From JBLNDJ01 sp050261515 (GTDB taxonomy: Bacteria; Acidobacteriota; Terriglobia; Bryobacterales; Bryobacteraceae): a stretch of DNA of 64,000 nt. The position numbers were made by a program, and so were the translations under genes. The stretch is from positions 102,901 through 166,900 of the forward strand of contig JBLNDJ010000056.1 of the NCBI GenBank assembly GCA_050261515.1, read 5' to 3'. Shown in pieces: positions 40,571 through 48,757 of this stretch. Below the pieces are notes generated by a model, which saw only the letters and a program-made list of their open reading frames with translations, was not told the DNA's origin and did not search any database. The stretch's first letter is position 1, and every line of letters starts with the position of its first letter.

Positions 40571-41284
40571 CTAATTGGCTTCGCCAACCCTGCCACGGCC
40601 GGCCGGCGAAACCCAGAGCCAAACAACGCTGGCCGCGAGGATCGCGTAGAACGCCGCGAGGCTCAAGGTGACGGCGAAAGCCAGCACCGCTGCGGCGAAA
40701 CCCCAGCACCAGGATTCCGCTTTGAATCCCTCGGCCCACCTGGGCTGCCCTCCGGCCGAAGGGATGCGCGGCCACAGGGAGGGCCAAAGTCGCGGCACCG
40801 AGTGACGGTAGGCCTGGTACGGCGTGGCTTGGATCGTGCCGAGTTCGGCCTCTTCCCGCAGGATGAGCCGGTAACAGAAGACCACCGTCGCCAGCATTGC
40901 CACCGGGAACCCGATTCGGTTCATCATGACGCCCAAGCCGGCGGCTATTATCGCGTTGCCCAGATACAGAGGATTCCGGACCCTCCGGTACGGCCCATCG
41001 GCCACCAGCGACTCCGTCCTCATGCCGGCTGCGTACACAACCTCCGCGCGCAGGTATGAAGAGGCCCACGTGCGAAGAAACGCCGCGGTAGCGAGCAAAG
41101 CGGCGCCGATAAAGAACAGGAACCGAGACGCGAGATGTGGGTTCATCCGCAGCGCGGGGCCAATCCAATTGGCAACGGCTACCCCCGCATTGTGGCGATC
41201 GAGCGCGTATAGTGGAAACGTCACGCCAAAGATCAGTCCGAAGAGCAGCGCCCTGTTCCTGAACTCCCAGTCCGTCGCTTTCAT
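40571..41284 (-). CDS. Isoprenylcysteine carboxylmethyltransferase-like membrane protein (second copy)
   Basis: A 237-residue integral membrane protein with about six helices. The SAM-pocket signature VADGPYRRVRNPLYLGN marks it as ICMT/PEMT-like, with the following EEAELG motif typical of this family. It is longer than the 181-residue relative at 8024-8569 because of two extra C-terminal helices. It lies between two direct repeats of the leuD end and is opposite in strand to the leu operon, so it may have arrived with an insertion. The substrate is unknown. Confidence 0.8.
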   Translation of the reverse strand: MKATDWEFRNRALLFGLIFGVTFPLYALDRHNAGVAVANWIGPALRMNPHLASRFLFFIGAALLATAAFLRTWASSYLRAEVVYAAGMRTESLVADGPYRRVRNPLYLGNAIIAAGLGVMMNRIGFPVAMLATVVFCYRLILREEAELGTIQATPYQAYRHSVPRLWPSLWPRIPSAGGQPRWAEGFKAESWCWGFAAAVLAFAVTLSLAAFYAILAASVVWLWVSPAGRGRVGEAN

Positions 41285-41310
41285 GACGTGAGTGTAACGC
41301 GTGGCGCGGC

Positions 41311-41361
41311 GCGGCGATCGCGGCCTATGAAGCGAGGCGCGAGGCGCCCGTCAATACGCTG
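41311..41361 (+). repeat. Direct repeat copy 2: displaced leuD 3' end
   Basis: Matches 40399-40449 at 48 of 51 positions. Read in the leuD frame the three differences are two silent third-base changes and one Lys-to-Arg change, and the copy loses the stop after NTL. It is a gene remnant with no upstream leuD sequence. Confidence 0.85.
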
Positions 41362-41382
41362 GGGCGATCCTCGAGCCCCCGC

Positions 41383-42486
41383 TCAGGGATGTACCTTTGC
41401 ATCGGCATCGTCGGGATCCCGGTCGTTCGCAACATAGCCGGCCGGCGCGGCGCAGGCCTGAAACGGCTTGGCGCGCTGGCCGAACCCGTCTCCATCCTCG
41501 TCCTTGAAGAACGTCTTTACGGGGCAATTCCCCGCCTTGATGGTCTGGTCCAGCGCCCGGAGCAGCGACAGGTCGCCGGTCGTGTCGGAGGCGAGTTCCC
41601 AGATCATGACGCCGCCCAGCTTCTGCTTGGCAAGTTCGGTCTTTTGGACGATCGTGGGGATTCCGTTGTAGTACCTCTTCCCCACGGCATCCTGGTAGGC
41701 CAGGGCCGGGTTGCCCGAGATGATCTCGCGGTAGTCGATGTACCTGGCCGGAGGCGTGAAATCGAACCCGTAAAACGGCACGCCGAGAACGATGCGCTCC
41801 GCGGGCACTTTCCACTTCCCGGTCCAGAAGACGATGGCTTCTTCGGCGTAGGAATACGGTGAGTGCTGGCCGATGTCGTCCGGACGCCAGATGCCGGTCT
41901 TGTCGTACACCATCACGTTGATGAAGTCGTACGCGTCGATCGCCTCTTTTGTGATCGACTCGTGCAGGCTCGTCGCGCCGAGGGCGGCGGTGATGCCCTT
42001 GCCCTTCGCATGCAGCGCCTCCCCCAGCTCGACGACAAACGGATTATAGGATTCCCGAAGCGTCGGGAGGAGGTTCCACTCGATGTCCACGTCCACTCCG
42101 TCGAGGGAGTTCTTCTCGACGTAATCCACGATGCGCCGTACGAAGGAAGACTTATTTTCCGGCGATAGAACCGATTTCCAGATCGCCATGTCCGGCTTGC
42201 CGCCGCCGGCCAGCGACACGAAAACCTTCAGGCCCGCCGCGTGCGCTTTCTTGACGACCGGAGCGATGTCGAAGCCCCCGTCGAAAACGAGATTGCCATC
42301 CTGGTCCGGGTTGGCAAACGCCAGGTTCAAGTGGGTGAGCCTGTTCAGCTCCAGCTCGTCGATGCGGCTGAAATTTCCTCCCGACAGGTAGCCGACCACC
42401 TTGAACGAGGCGCCCTGTGCGGCGGCAAAGGACATCAGCATCAGAACTGCACTCACGCGCGACATACGCATAGCGAAGGCCTCCAT
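41383..42486 (-). CDS. Exported GH18 (chitinase-like) protein with C-terminal MopE-like metal motif
   Basis: Secreted glycoside hydrolase family 18 protein, 367 residues. Signal peptide in the first 26 residues (MRMSRVSAVLMLMSFAAAQG), TIM barrel with the catalytic motif LDGVDVDIEW (Asp129, Asp132, Asp134, Glu136 as the acid) and the later VMVYDKTG and GGVMIWELASDTTG strands. It should cut chitin-like or peptidoglycan-like GlcNAc polymers. The last 40 residues (FFKDEDGDGFG, CAAPAGYV, NDRDPDDADAKVHP) match the pattern of MopE-type metal-binding repeats, with Arg in place of the usual Cys. The first ATG is used; MRMSR at residue 6 is an alternative. Confidence 0.88.
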   Translation of the reverse strand: MEAFAMRMSRVSAVLMLMSFAAAQGASFKVVGYLSGGNFSRIDELELNRLTHLNLAFANPDQDGNLVFDGGFDIAPVVKKAHAAGLKVFVSLAGGGKPDMAIWKSVLSPENKSSFVRRIVDYVEKNSLDGVDVDIEWNLLPTLRESYNPFVVELGEALHAKGKGITAALGATSLHESITKEAIDAYDFINVMVYDKTGIWRPDDIGQHSPYSYAEEAIVFWTGKWKVPAERIVLGVPFYGFDFTPPARYIDYREIISGNPALAYQDAVGKRYYNGIPTIVQKTELAKQKLGGVMIWELASDTTGDLSLLRALDQTIKAGNCPVKTFFKDEDGDGFGQRAKPFQACAAPAGYVANDRDPDDADAKVHP

Positions 42487-42605
42487 GCGCCGGCCGGTGG
42501 CTCGACGCTGTTCTCTAATGGCGTTGCGCCTGCCATTATATGCGAATGCGTCCGCCGGGCTCGCGAAACGGTAACGGATTGCACCGAATGAGAGAATGAA
42601 GGCGG

Positions 42606-44141
42606 ATGACGCGCTGGCGGAAGCTGGGGATCGCGCTGGCGGCTTTGATCGCCGTGGCTGTTGCCGTCCTGCTTGCGGCCGGGGAGTACCTTTCGACTTA
42701 CGCGCACCGCCAGCTGATTGAAGTCCTGCGGGAGCGCTACCAAAGCGACGTTAAGGTGCGCTCCACCCGCGTATCTTTGCTGCCGCCCTTCGGGGCCGCG
42801 CTGGAAGGACTGGAATTCCGCCACCACGGCCGCACGGACGTGCCGCCCTTAATCTCCATCGGGCGCGCCACCGCCACGATCGGAATCGCCGGGCTGCTCC
42901 AGACGCCGAAGCGCGTGCGTGAAGTCCGGCTCGAGGGACTCCAGATTCACATACCGCCGCGCGGCGAACAGAAAGCCGGGGACGAACGCGCCCGCCCCGG
43001 CCGGCCGCGGCGCAGCCCCTTCGTGATCGAGCGCATCGTTGCCGACGGCACGACGCTTTGGGTGCTGCCCCGCCGTCCGGGCAAGCAGCCGCTTGAATTC
43101 GACATACGCCGCCTGCGCCTGCGCCACGTGGGCATCGACCGCCCGATGAATTTCGACGCCGAACTGCAAAACGCCAAACCTCCCGGCGCCATACGCAGCC
43201 ACGGCCGGTTCGGGCCTTGGGCCGCGGCCGACCCGGGCGATTCTCCCGTCTCCGGCGATTACACATTCGAGAACGCCGATCTTTCGGTGTTCCGCGGCAT
43301 CCGCGGCATTCTCTCTTCGCAAGGAAGCTACCGCGGCAAACTGGAGCGCATCGACGTGCAAGGCGCCACGGACACGCCGGACTTCACAGTCAGCGGCCAG
43401 CCCGTGCACCTGAAAACCGAGTTCTCCGCGACTGTGGACGGCACCGACGGCGACACATACCTGCATCCTGTGACGGCGCATTTTCTGCGTTCGACCGTGG
43501 TGGCGAGCGGCAGCATCGCCGGCACTCCGGGCGTGAAGGGCAAGACTGTCTCGCTCGACGCCACGATGGATGGCGGGCGCATCGAGGACATTCTCCGGCT
43601 CGCCGTCAAGAGCGACCCGCCCGCGCTCACGGGCGGCCTCAGCTTCCGCTCGAAGATGCTGATCCCGCCGGGCGACGCGGACGTCATCGAAAAACTTTAC
43701 CTCAAGGGGACGTTCGGCGTCGGCTCCGGCCGGTTCACCGGCGCTCGAGCCCGGGAGAAGATCGAGACACTCAGCCGCCGCGCCCGGGGCGATACCGGCG
43801 CGGCCGTGGGCGAGGGCGTGGCATCGAACTTCAACGGGGCCTTCGTGCTGCGCAACGGCACGATCGATTTCTCCCGGCTGCGGTTCACGATCCCCGGCGC
43901 CGCGATCTTGCTCGCGGGAAACTACGGTATTCGCAGCGGCGAAATCGACCTCCGCGGCCGGGCCCGGCTCGATGCCAAGCCGTCGGAAATGACCACCGGC
44001 GTGAAGTCATTCTTTCTGAAACTTGCCGATCCGCTGTTCAAGAGGAAAGACAACCGCGCGGGATCCGAAATCCCGATTCGTATACAGGGCACGCGCGAGC
44101 ATCCTTCGGCCGGCCTCGACGCCGGCAAAGTGTTAAAGTGA
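42606..44141 (+). CDS. AsmA-family protein
   Basis: A 511-residue protein with one N-terminal membrane anchor (LGIALAALIAVAVAVLLAAG) and a long beta-rich body, the plan of the AsmA/TamB-like family that handles lipid traffic and envelope homeostasis. Patterns seen: VKVRSTRVSLLPPFGAALEG near the N-terminus and the C-terminal GNYGIRSGEIDLRGRARLDA, typical of AsmA C-domains. It lies on its own, with a VOC-protein gene 28 bp after it. Confidence 0.8.
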   Translation: MTRWRKLGIALAALIAVAVAVLLAAGEYLSTYAHRQLIEVLRERYQSDVKVRSTRVSLLPPFGAALEGLEFRHHGRTDVPPLISIGRATATIGIAGLLQTPKRVREVRLEGLQIHIPPRGEQKAGDERARPGRPRRSPFVIERIVADGTTLWVLPRRPGKQPLEFDIRRLRLRHVGIDRPMNFDAELQNAKPPGAIRSHGRFGPWAAADPGDSPVSGDYTFENADLSVFRGIRGILSSQGSYRGKLERIDVQGATDTPDFTVSGQPVHLKTEFSATVDGTDGDTYLHPVTAHFLRSTVVASGSIAGTPGVKGKTVSLDATMDGGRIEDILRLAVKSDPPALTGGLSFRSKMLIPPGDADVIEKLYLKGTFGVGSGRFTGARAREKIETLSRRARGDTGAAVGEGVASNFNGAFVLRNGTIDFSRLRFTIPGAAILLAGNYGIRSGEIDLRGRARLDAKPSEMTTGVKSFFLKLADPLFKRKDNRAGSEIPIRIQGTREHPSAGLDAGKVLK

Positions 44142-44169
44142 ACTGCAGCTGGGAGAAGAGCTGGGATCC

Positions 44170-44532
44170 ATGCCAATCGTTGCTAACGGCAAGATATGCT
44201 ACGTGGAGCTTCCCGCCACCGACGTTGCGCGCTCGTCCGAGTTCTACAAGCGTGTCTTCGGCTGGAACATCCGGCAGCGCGGCGACGGGAAAACCGCCTT
44301 TGACGACACGACCGGCCAGGTAAGCGGCGCTTGGGTGACCGGACGCCCGCCCGCCCCCTCGCCCGGCCTACTGATCTACATCCTGGTGGACAGCGTGGCC
44401 GCGACCCTGGATGCGATCACCGCCAGCGGCGGAGAGATCGTGCAACCGATCGGCGCGGACGCGCCCGAGATCACAGCGAGATTCCGCGACCCGGGGGGAA
44501 ACGTGATCGGGCTTTATCAGGAGCCCGCCTGA
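44170..44532 (+). CDS. VOC-family (glyoxalase/bleomycin-resistance fold) protein
   Basis: A 120-residue single-domain VOC protein: paired beta-alpha-beta modules with CYVELPATDVARSSEFYKRV at the start and RDPGGNVIGLYQ at the end. The GWNIRQRGDG and IVQPIG segments match small acidobacterial/actinobacterial VOC proteins annotated as dioxygenase- or glyoxalase-like. The metal site cannot be confirmed. It is probably cotranscribed with the AsmA-like gene. Confidence 0.85.
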   Translation: MPIVANGKICYVELPATDVARSSEFYKRVFGWNIRQRGDGKTAFDDTTGQVSGAWVTGRPPAPSPGLLIYILVDSVAATLDAITASGGEIVQPIGADAPEITARFRDPGGNVIGLYQEPA

Positions 44533-44621
44533 GCGGGCGAATTGTCGCGTGGGGCGGGCGGTAGTGTCTCAAAAGTGCGTTGGAGCAGCGCATTCGTTTC
44601 GGAACATCACGGTTGGCCATA

Positions 44622-44650
44622 TTGACAGGGCCCACTGTTTCAGTTAGGCT
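44622..44650 (+). promoter_or_regulatory. Promoter of the ClpP/SppA-class protease gene
   Basis: Perfect TTGACA (44622-44627), 17-bp spacer, TAGGCT (44645-44650). The predicted start is about 22 bp before the ATG at 44679. Confidence 0.55.
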
Positions 44651-44678
44651 TTTGAGGTCCCAAAAGGCTCAATTCGCG

Positions 44679-45620
44679 ATGGAACCCCCGAACGATTCAA
44701 TTCTCAAAGTGCTTCAGGAAGTGGAGAAGAAGCGCGGCACGAGAGTCTTTGGTTTGCTTCAAGGGTCAGGGCATCACATCTGTGGGCAACTCTTTGGTGC
44801 GGTCCTCAAAGCTCGGGACTGCTTCAATGGTATCGACACACTAGATGTGGTCATCCATTCCCCAGGGGGGCATCCGCTCATCGCCTATCAATTGATGAAG
44901 TTCTTCCGGAGAAAATGCAAGCACGTAAATGTGATAGTTCCCCTTCAGGCGAAAAGTGCAGCCACACTGATGTGCTTCGGAGCTGATCGGATCTTCATGG
45001 GGGAGTTTTCCGAACTCGGCCCCTTGGACGTTCAGATCAATGACCCGGTTGAGCGCGGCAGCGAACCATTCTCCCCACTAGACGAATTCAAATCGATGGA
45101 GTTCCTGCGTGAGTACGCAGTGGAACTACTGGACTACTTTACACTCCTGTTCATCAAGAGATCTGGGATCAGCATCAAGGAGGCCATCCACGAGAGTATT
45201 CCCTGCGTGACCGGGATGATGCGCCCGCTGTACGAAAAGATCGATCCGCTGGAAGTTGGGGGCCACAGGCGGGCATTGGCTATCGGCGAGGAATACGCTA
45301 GTCGGCTACTGAGGCTTGTCGGAAACCAGCACGGGAACTCTATTGTAGAAAAACTCGTCTGGAAATATCCATCCCACGATTTCGTTGTGGATATTGATGA
45401 GGCACGAGAGTTGAACCTTCCGGTCTCGGCCCTCCCTCCGGATCAGGACAATTTGCTAACTGACGCTATAATGGAGATCGAAGAAGATGAGGTGTGCTTT
45501 TATGGGTTCGCACACACAAAACCCCAGACACCAGACGGAGCCACCAAACCACCCAAGGCGGTTAACGGTGCCAGGAAACTGCGGAAGGCCAATGGAGCCC
45601 CCGCAGAACTCCATCAGTGA
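44679..45620 (+). CDS. SDH-type ClpP/SppA-class serine protease (probably horizontally acquired)
   Basis: A 313-residue protein of the ClpP/crotonase fold, closest in pattern to the SDH_sah/SppA-like proteinase group. Seen: DVVIHSPGGHPLIAYQLMKF, then VIVPLQAKSAATLMCFGADR with the likely catalytic Ser, and FMGEFSELGPLDVQI, which matches the family's LGP(L/I)D motif; no signal peptide or membrane segment. The start at 44679 is chosen, since the longer TTG start lies upstream of the promoter. Base use differs from its neighbours: many A/T-ending codons and visibly lower GC. The promoter, the isolated position and the transposase relic downstream point to transfer. Substrates are unknown. Confidence 0.8.
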   Translation: MEPPNDSILKVLQEVEKKRGTRVFGLLQGSGHHICGQLFGAVLKARDCFNGIDTLDVVIHSPGGHPLIAYQLMKFFRRKCKHVNVIVPLQAKSAATLMCFGADRIFMGEFSELGPLDVQINDPVERGSEPFSPLDEFKSMEFLREYAVELLDYFTLLFIKRSGISIKEAIHESIPCVTGMMRPLYEKIDPLEVGGHRRALAIGEEYASRLLRLVGNQHGNSIVEKLVWKYPSHDFVVDIDEARELNLPVSALPPDQDNLLTDAIMEIEEDEVCFYGFAHTKPQTPDGATKPPKAVNGARKLRKANGAPAELHQ

Positions 45621-45714
45621 GGAAGAACTAACGCAGACGAGGCGGTTTCTATCCGCTTTGCGCGGCCTCACACTCGCAGAGCGCGTGGCGCTGATCCGTG
45701 CGAGCGCTAGATGA
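45592..45714 (+). CDS. Small protein overlapping the protease gene (possible)
   Basis: A 40-residue frame starting at an ATG inside the protease gene's last codons (29-bp overlap, +2 frame shift). It carries two helix-like stretches (SEEELTQTRRFLSALRGL and LAERVALIRASA). A coupled small gene is plausible from the tight overlap, but no RBS is evident, so this is tentative. Confidence 0.35.
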   Translation: MEPPQNSISEEELTQTRRFLSALRGLTLAERVALIRASAR

Positions 45715-45738
45715 TCACAGCCTAGATGTTCTGATTTC

Positions 45739-45831
45739 CTACCCCAGAAAGTCAGCCAGCGACCAGACGTGATCCGTGATCCCCGCTTCCATCGCCGGAG
45801 TGACGCGCAGCGAGCGGTGATTCGCCGCACA
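45739..45831 (-). pseudogene. Transposase C-terminal relic
   Basis: Read on the minus strand, 30 codons ending in TAG at 45741-45739 encode a transposase-like C-terminus with the core RVTPAMEAGITDHVW, the pattern seen at the end of many IS-type DDE transposases (HRSLRVTPAM...WS). Upstream sequence is not coding in this frame. It is a decayed end of an insertion sequence between the protease and the barrel-protein gene. Confidence 0.6.
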
Positions 45832-45916
45832 TGCAGGCGGTCGCTGTTTTTTTGTCAACGCACATTGCAGACACTACCGGGCGGGCCGCCTGCCTCGCCT
45901 ACGGTACACTTGAAAC

Positions 45917-48757
45917 ATGAGCCGTATCACGCTGGCGGCTATAGCTGCGCTCGCATGTGCAGCGTGCCTGCTTGCCGACGTGCAAGGCGACCAGAAGGCT
46001 TCTGGGCAACAGCGGCGCACGACAGAATCCGAGATGCAAAAAGCAGTGGAGGAATTCAAAGCCCTCACGCGCGAACTCGGGCTGCGCGCCGATAGCCCTC
46101 GAAAGAAGACCGGGAACGGCGGCGCGAAGGCTGCCTGGCACGGCCGCCTGTTCGAGAATTTCCGCAACGATTTTCTCGATGCGGTTCCGCACGAGGTGGT
46201 CCAGAACGGCGGCGACAAATCGACGCTGCGCCGCAACCAGTTCGGGTTCAACATCGCCGGACCGGTCGTGATCCCGAAGCTGTACAACGGCACCCGCTCG
46301 ACATTCTTCTCGCTCTCCTACGAGGGCGTCCGCGAGAACATTTCGCGCACGTCTCTGCAAACCATTCCGACGATGGCCGAGCGCGCGGGCGACTGGTCCT
46401 CGACCGTCGATGAGGCGGGCAACCCGCTTCCGATTTACGACCCGCTCAGCACGCGAAAGAATCCGGCGTTCGACCCGTCGCAGCCGGTTTCGACAGCGAA
46501 CCTCGAATACCTGCGCGACCAGTTCCCGCAGAACCGCATCCCCGCTACGCGGCTCGACCCGGTGGCCCAGACGGCGCTGAACTACTACCCGGCGCCGAAC
46601 ACCGACGTGGGGCCGTTTTACCGGAACAACTTCTTCATCCACGCGCCGGAGGGCAACGTCGCCAACGGCATGATCGGGAAGCTCGACCACACGCTGCGCG
46701 AGCGCCACCGCGTGAGCTTCGGCGTTTCCTACTCGAACGGACTGCTGAACGCCGCCAGGTGGTTTCCCAACGCGGCCAGCCCCGGCTCGTCCGACCGCGA
46801 TTTCCAGAACCGCCGCGGATCGCTCGAGTACGTCTTCACCGTCTCGCCGCGGACCATCAACACGTTCACCTTCGAGGCATCGAGCGACGCTTCCCAGAGC
46901 GGGGAGGGCGACAGCACGAACTACCCCGCCCTGCTCGGCCTGAAGGGTTCGCCCGGCACGGCGTTCCCGGTGTTCTATTTCGACAACTATCTGCAGATGG
47001 GGCGGTGGTCGCCAGTGTCGGACAACGCGCGCAATTCCTTTATCTGGACCGACGCGTTCTCGACGCGGCGAGGCAAGCACAATTTCCGCGTGACGGCGCA
47101 GTGGCTCAGTCATCAGGTGAACTCGTACTATCCCAGCAGCCCTTCTGGAAACCTGTACTTCTCGTCCGGCTTAACCAGCCTGCCGGGGATTGTCAACACG
47201 GGTCACTCCTTCGCGAGTTATCTGCTCGGACTTTCCGAGTACGGGTCCATGAGCCTGATCGATTCGCCGTCGTACTTCCGCTATGGCGGATCGAACGTGG
47301 CGCTGCGCCATTCCTACGAGGCGGCGCAGGGGCTGACGTTCTCGTTCGGGCTGAACATACACACGTCGCGCGGGCGCACGGAAAAATACGACCGGCAATC
47401 GACGGTGGACCGCACCGTGGTGAACCCGGCCAACGGCCGCAACGGCGCGCTGGTGTTCGCGGCCACCGGCGGCTACGGGCGGCGGTTCCAGCCGGTCCGT
47501 ACAAAGCTCGAGCCAAGCGCGAGCGTGGCGTGGAACCCGGGCGGGGGGACCAAGACCGTGGTCCGGGCCAGCTTCTGGCGCAGCTGGTCGGGCATTCCGG
47601 TGTACTTCGGCCAATTCGCCACGCAGGGGTTCAACGCAAACCCGACGTTCATTTCTCCCAATGTGCAGCTCGAGCCCGCGGTCACGCTGGCCGAGGGATT
47701 TCCGGCGCTCTCGCGGCCTATGCCCGACCTGAGGCCCGAGGCGGCCAACGGCACCGTCGCCGACCTGGTGGACATGAATCCGAAGCGCCAGCCGAGGGAC
47801 CAGCAGGCGTCGGTTTCCTTCGAACGCGAATTGCCGGGACAGGTGCTGGTGACGTGGGGAGCGTCCTACTACGGCGGGAAGAACGAGTACTGCTCGGAGG
47901 CGGTCGCGAACCTGAATGCGATTCCGCTGAGCGCGCTGGTTTACCGGGACCAGCTCAACAACGAGGAGTTCAACGCCTCGCTGCGGCCCTACCCGCAGTA
48001 CAAGGGCTTTGAACTCGGCTCGCTGTACGCATGGGGCAACTACCAGCGCAACTCGACGTACCTGCGCTTGGAGAAGCGCGCCTCGCAGGGCCTCACGCTG
48101 AGCGCGACGTATGAATACTCCAAGACCTACGACGACTACTCGCGCGGCGTGCAGGATTACTTCAACCGGCGGAACGAATGGTCGTTGTCCTCGTGGACCA
48201 GCCCGAAGCGCCTGTCGCTCACCTATAACTACGAGCTGCCGCTGGGATCGGGCAAATGGCTGTTCTCGTTCAGCGACTGGCGGCGTCACCTGGTGGATGG
48301 ATGGTCCGTCAGCGGGATGACCAGCGTGGCCGGCGGCGAGCCGCTCATACTGCATCCCGAGTTCAACAACACCGGCGGCGTGGTGACTTACCTGCGCGTG
48401 AACGTGGTGCCGGGCGTCGATCCGCACGTGGAGAACCCGGGGCCCGAACTGTGGTTCAACCCGGCGGCGTTCGACCAGCCGGCCGATTTCACCATAGGCA
48501 ACGCCTCGCCCACGCACCCGAGCCTGCGCGGGCCGATCAGCCAGAACCACGACGTGTCGCTCAACAAACGCTTCGCCCTGGCGGCCGACCGGGCGGTGGA
48601 GTTCAGCGCGATGGGACTGAACTTCCTGAATCACGCGAACTGGACCGATCCGGACACGACGATCGGCCCGGCCTCGGCGCCGAACGTGAACGCCGGAAAG
48701 ATCATCGGCTCGCGCGGCGGGCGCGTGGTCCAACTGGGATTGAGGTTCAGCTTCTAG
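45917..48757 (+). CDS. Outer-membrane Oar/TonB-dependent-receptor-like barrel without plug domain
   Basis: A 946-residue beta-barrel protein. Sec signal peptide (MSRITLAAIAALACAACLLA), then a short charged helix-rich stretch, then the barrel: LRRNQFGFNIAGPVV, STFFSLSYEGVRENI, and repeated Tyr/Asn-rich strands, ending VVQLGLRFSF with the terminal Phe used for BAM insertion. Acidobacterial relatives normally start with a carboxypeptidase-regulatory domain and a plug; here only the tail of the plug (WHGRLFENFRNDFLDAVPHE) remains. Whether it still transports or only binds is unclear. It is the first of three coupled genes with the VWA and coiled-coil genes. Confidence 0.85.
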   Translation: MSRITLAAIAALACAACLLADVQGDQKASGQQRRTTESEMQKAVEEFKALTRELGLRADSPRKKTGNGGAKAAWHGRLFENFRNDFLDAVPHEVVQNGGDKSTLRRNQFGFNIAGPVVIPKLYNGTRSTFFSLSYEGVRENISRTSLQTIPTMAERAGDWSSTVDEAGNPLPIYDPLSTRKNPAFDPSQPVSTANLEYLRDQFPQNRIPATRLDPVAQTALNYYPAPNTDVGPFYRNNFFIHAPEGNVANGMIGKLDHTLRERHRVSFGVSYSNGLLNAARWFPNAASPGSSDRDFQNRRGSLEYVFTVSPRTINTFTFEASSDASQSGEGDSTNYPALLGLKGSPGTAFPVFYFDNYLQMGRWSPVSDNARNSFIWTDAFSTRRGKHNFRVTAQWLSHQVNSYYPSSPSGNLYFSSGLTSLPGIVNTGHSFASYLLGLSEYGSMSLIDSPSYFRYGGSNVALRHSYEAAQGLTFSFGLNIHTSRGRTEKYDRQSTVDRTVVNPANGRNGALVFAATGGYGRRFQPVRTKLEPSASVAWNPGGGTKTVVRASFWRSWSGIPVYFGQFATQGFNANPTFISPNVQLEPAVTLAEGFPALSRPMPDLRPEAANGTVADLVDMNPKRQPRDQQASVSFERELPGQVLVTWGASYYGGKNEYCSEAVANLNAIPLSALVYRDQLNNEEFNASLRPYPQYKGFELGSLYAWGNYQRNSTYLRLEKRASQGLTLSATYEYSKTYDDYSRGVQDYFNRRNEWSLSSWTSPKRLSLTYNYELPLGSGKWLFSFSDWRRHLVDGWSVSGMTSVAGGEPLILHPEFNNTGGVVTYLRVNVVPGVDPHVENPGPELWFNPAAFDQPADFTIGNASPTHPSLRGPISQNHDVSLNKRFALAADRAVEFSAMGLNFLNHANWTDPDTTIGPASAPNVNAGKIIGSRGGRVVQLGLRFSF

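Noticed and set aside
44533..44621. Left end of an insertion sequence before the protease
   Set aside because: No inverted repeat matching the area around 45739-45831 could be found.
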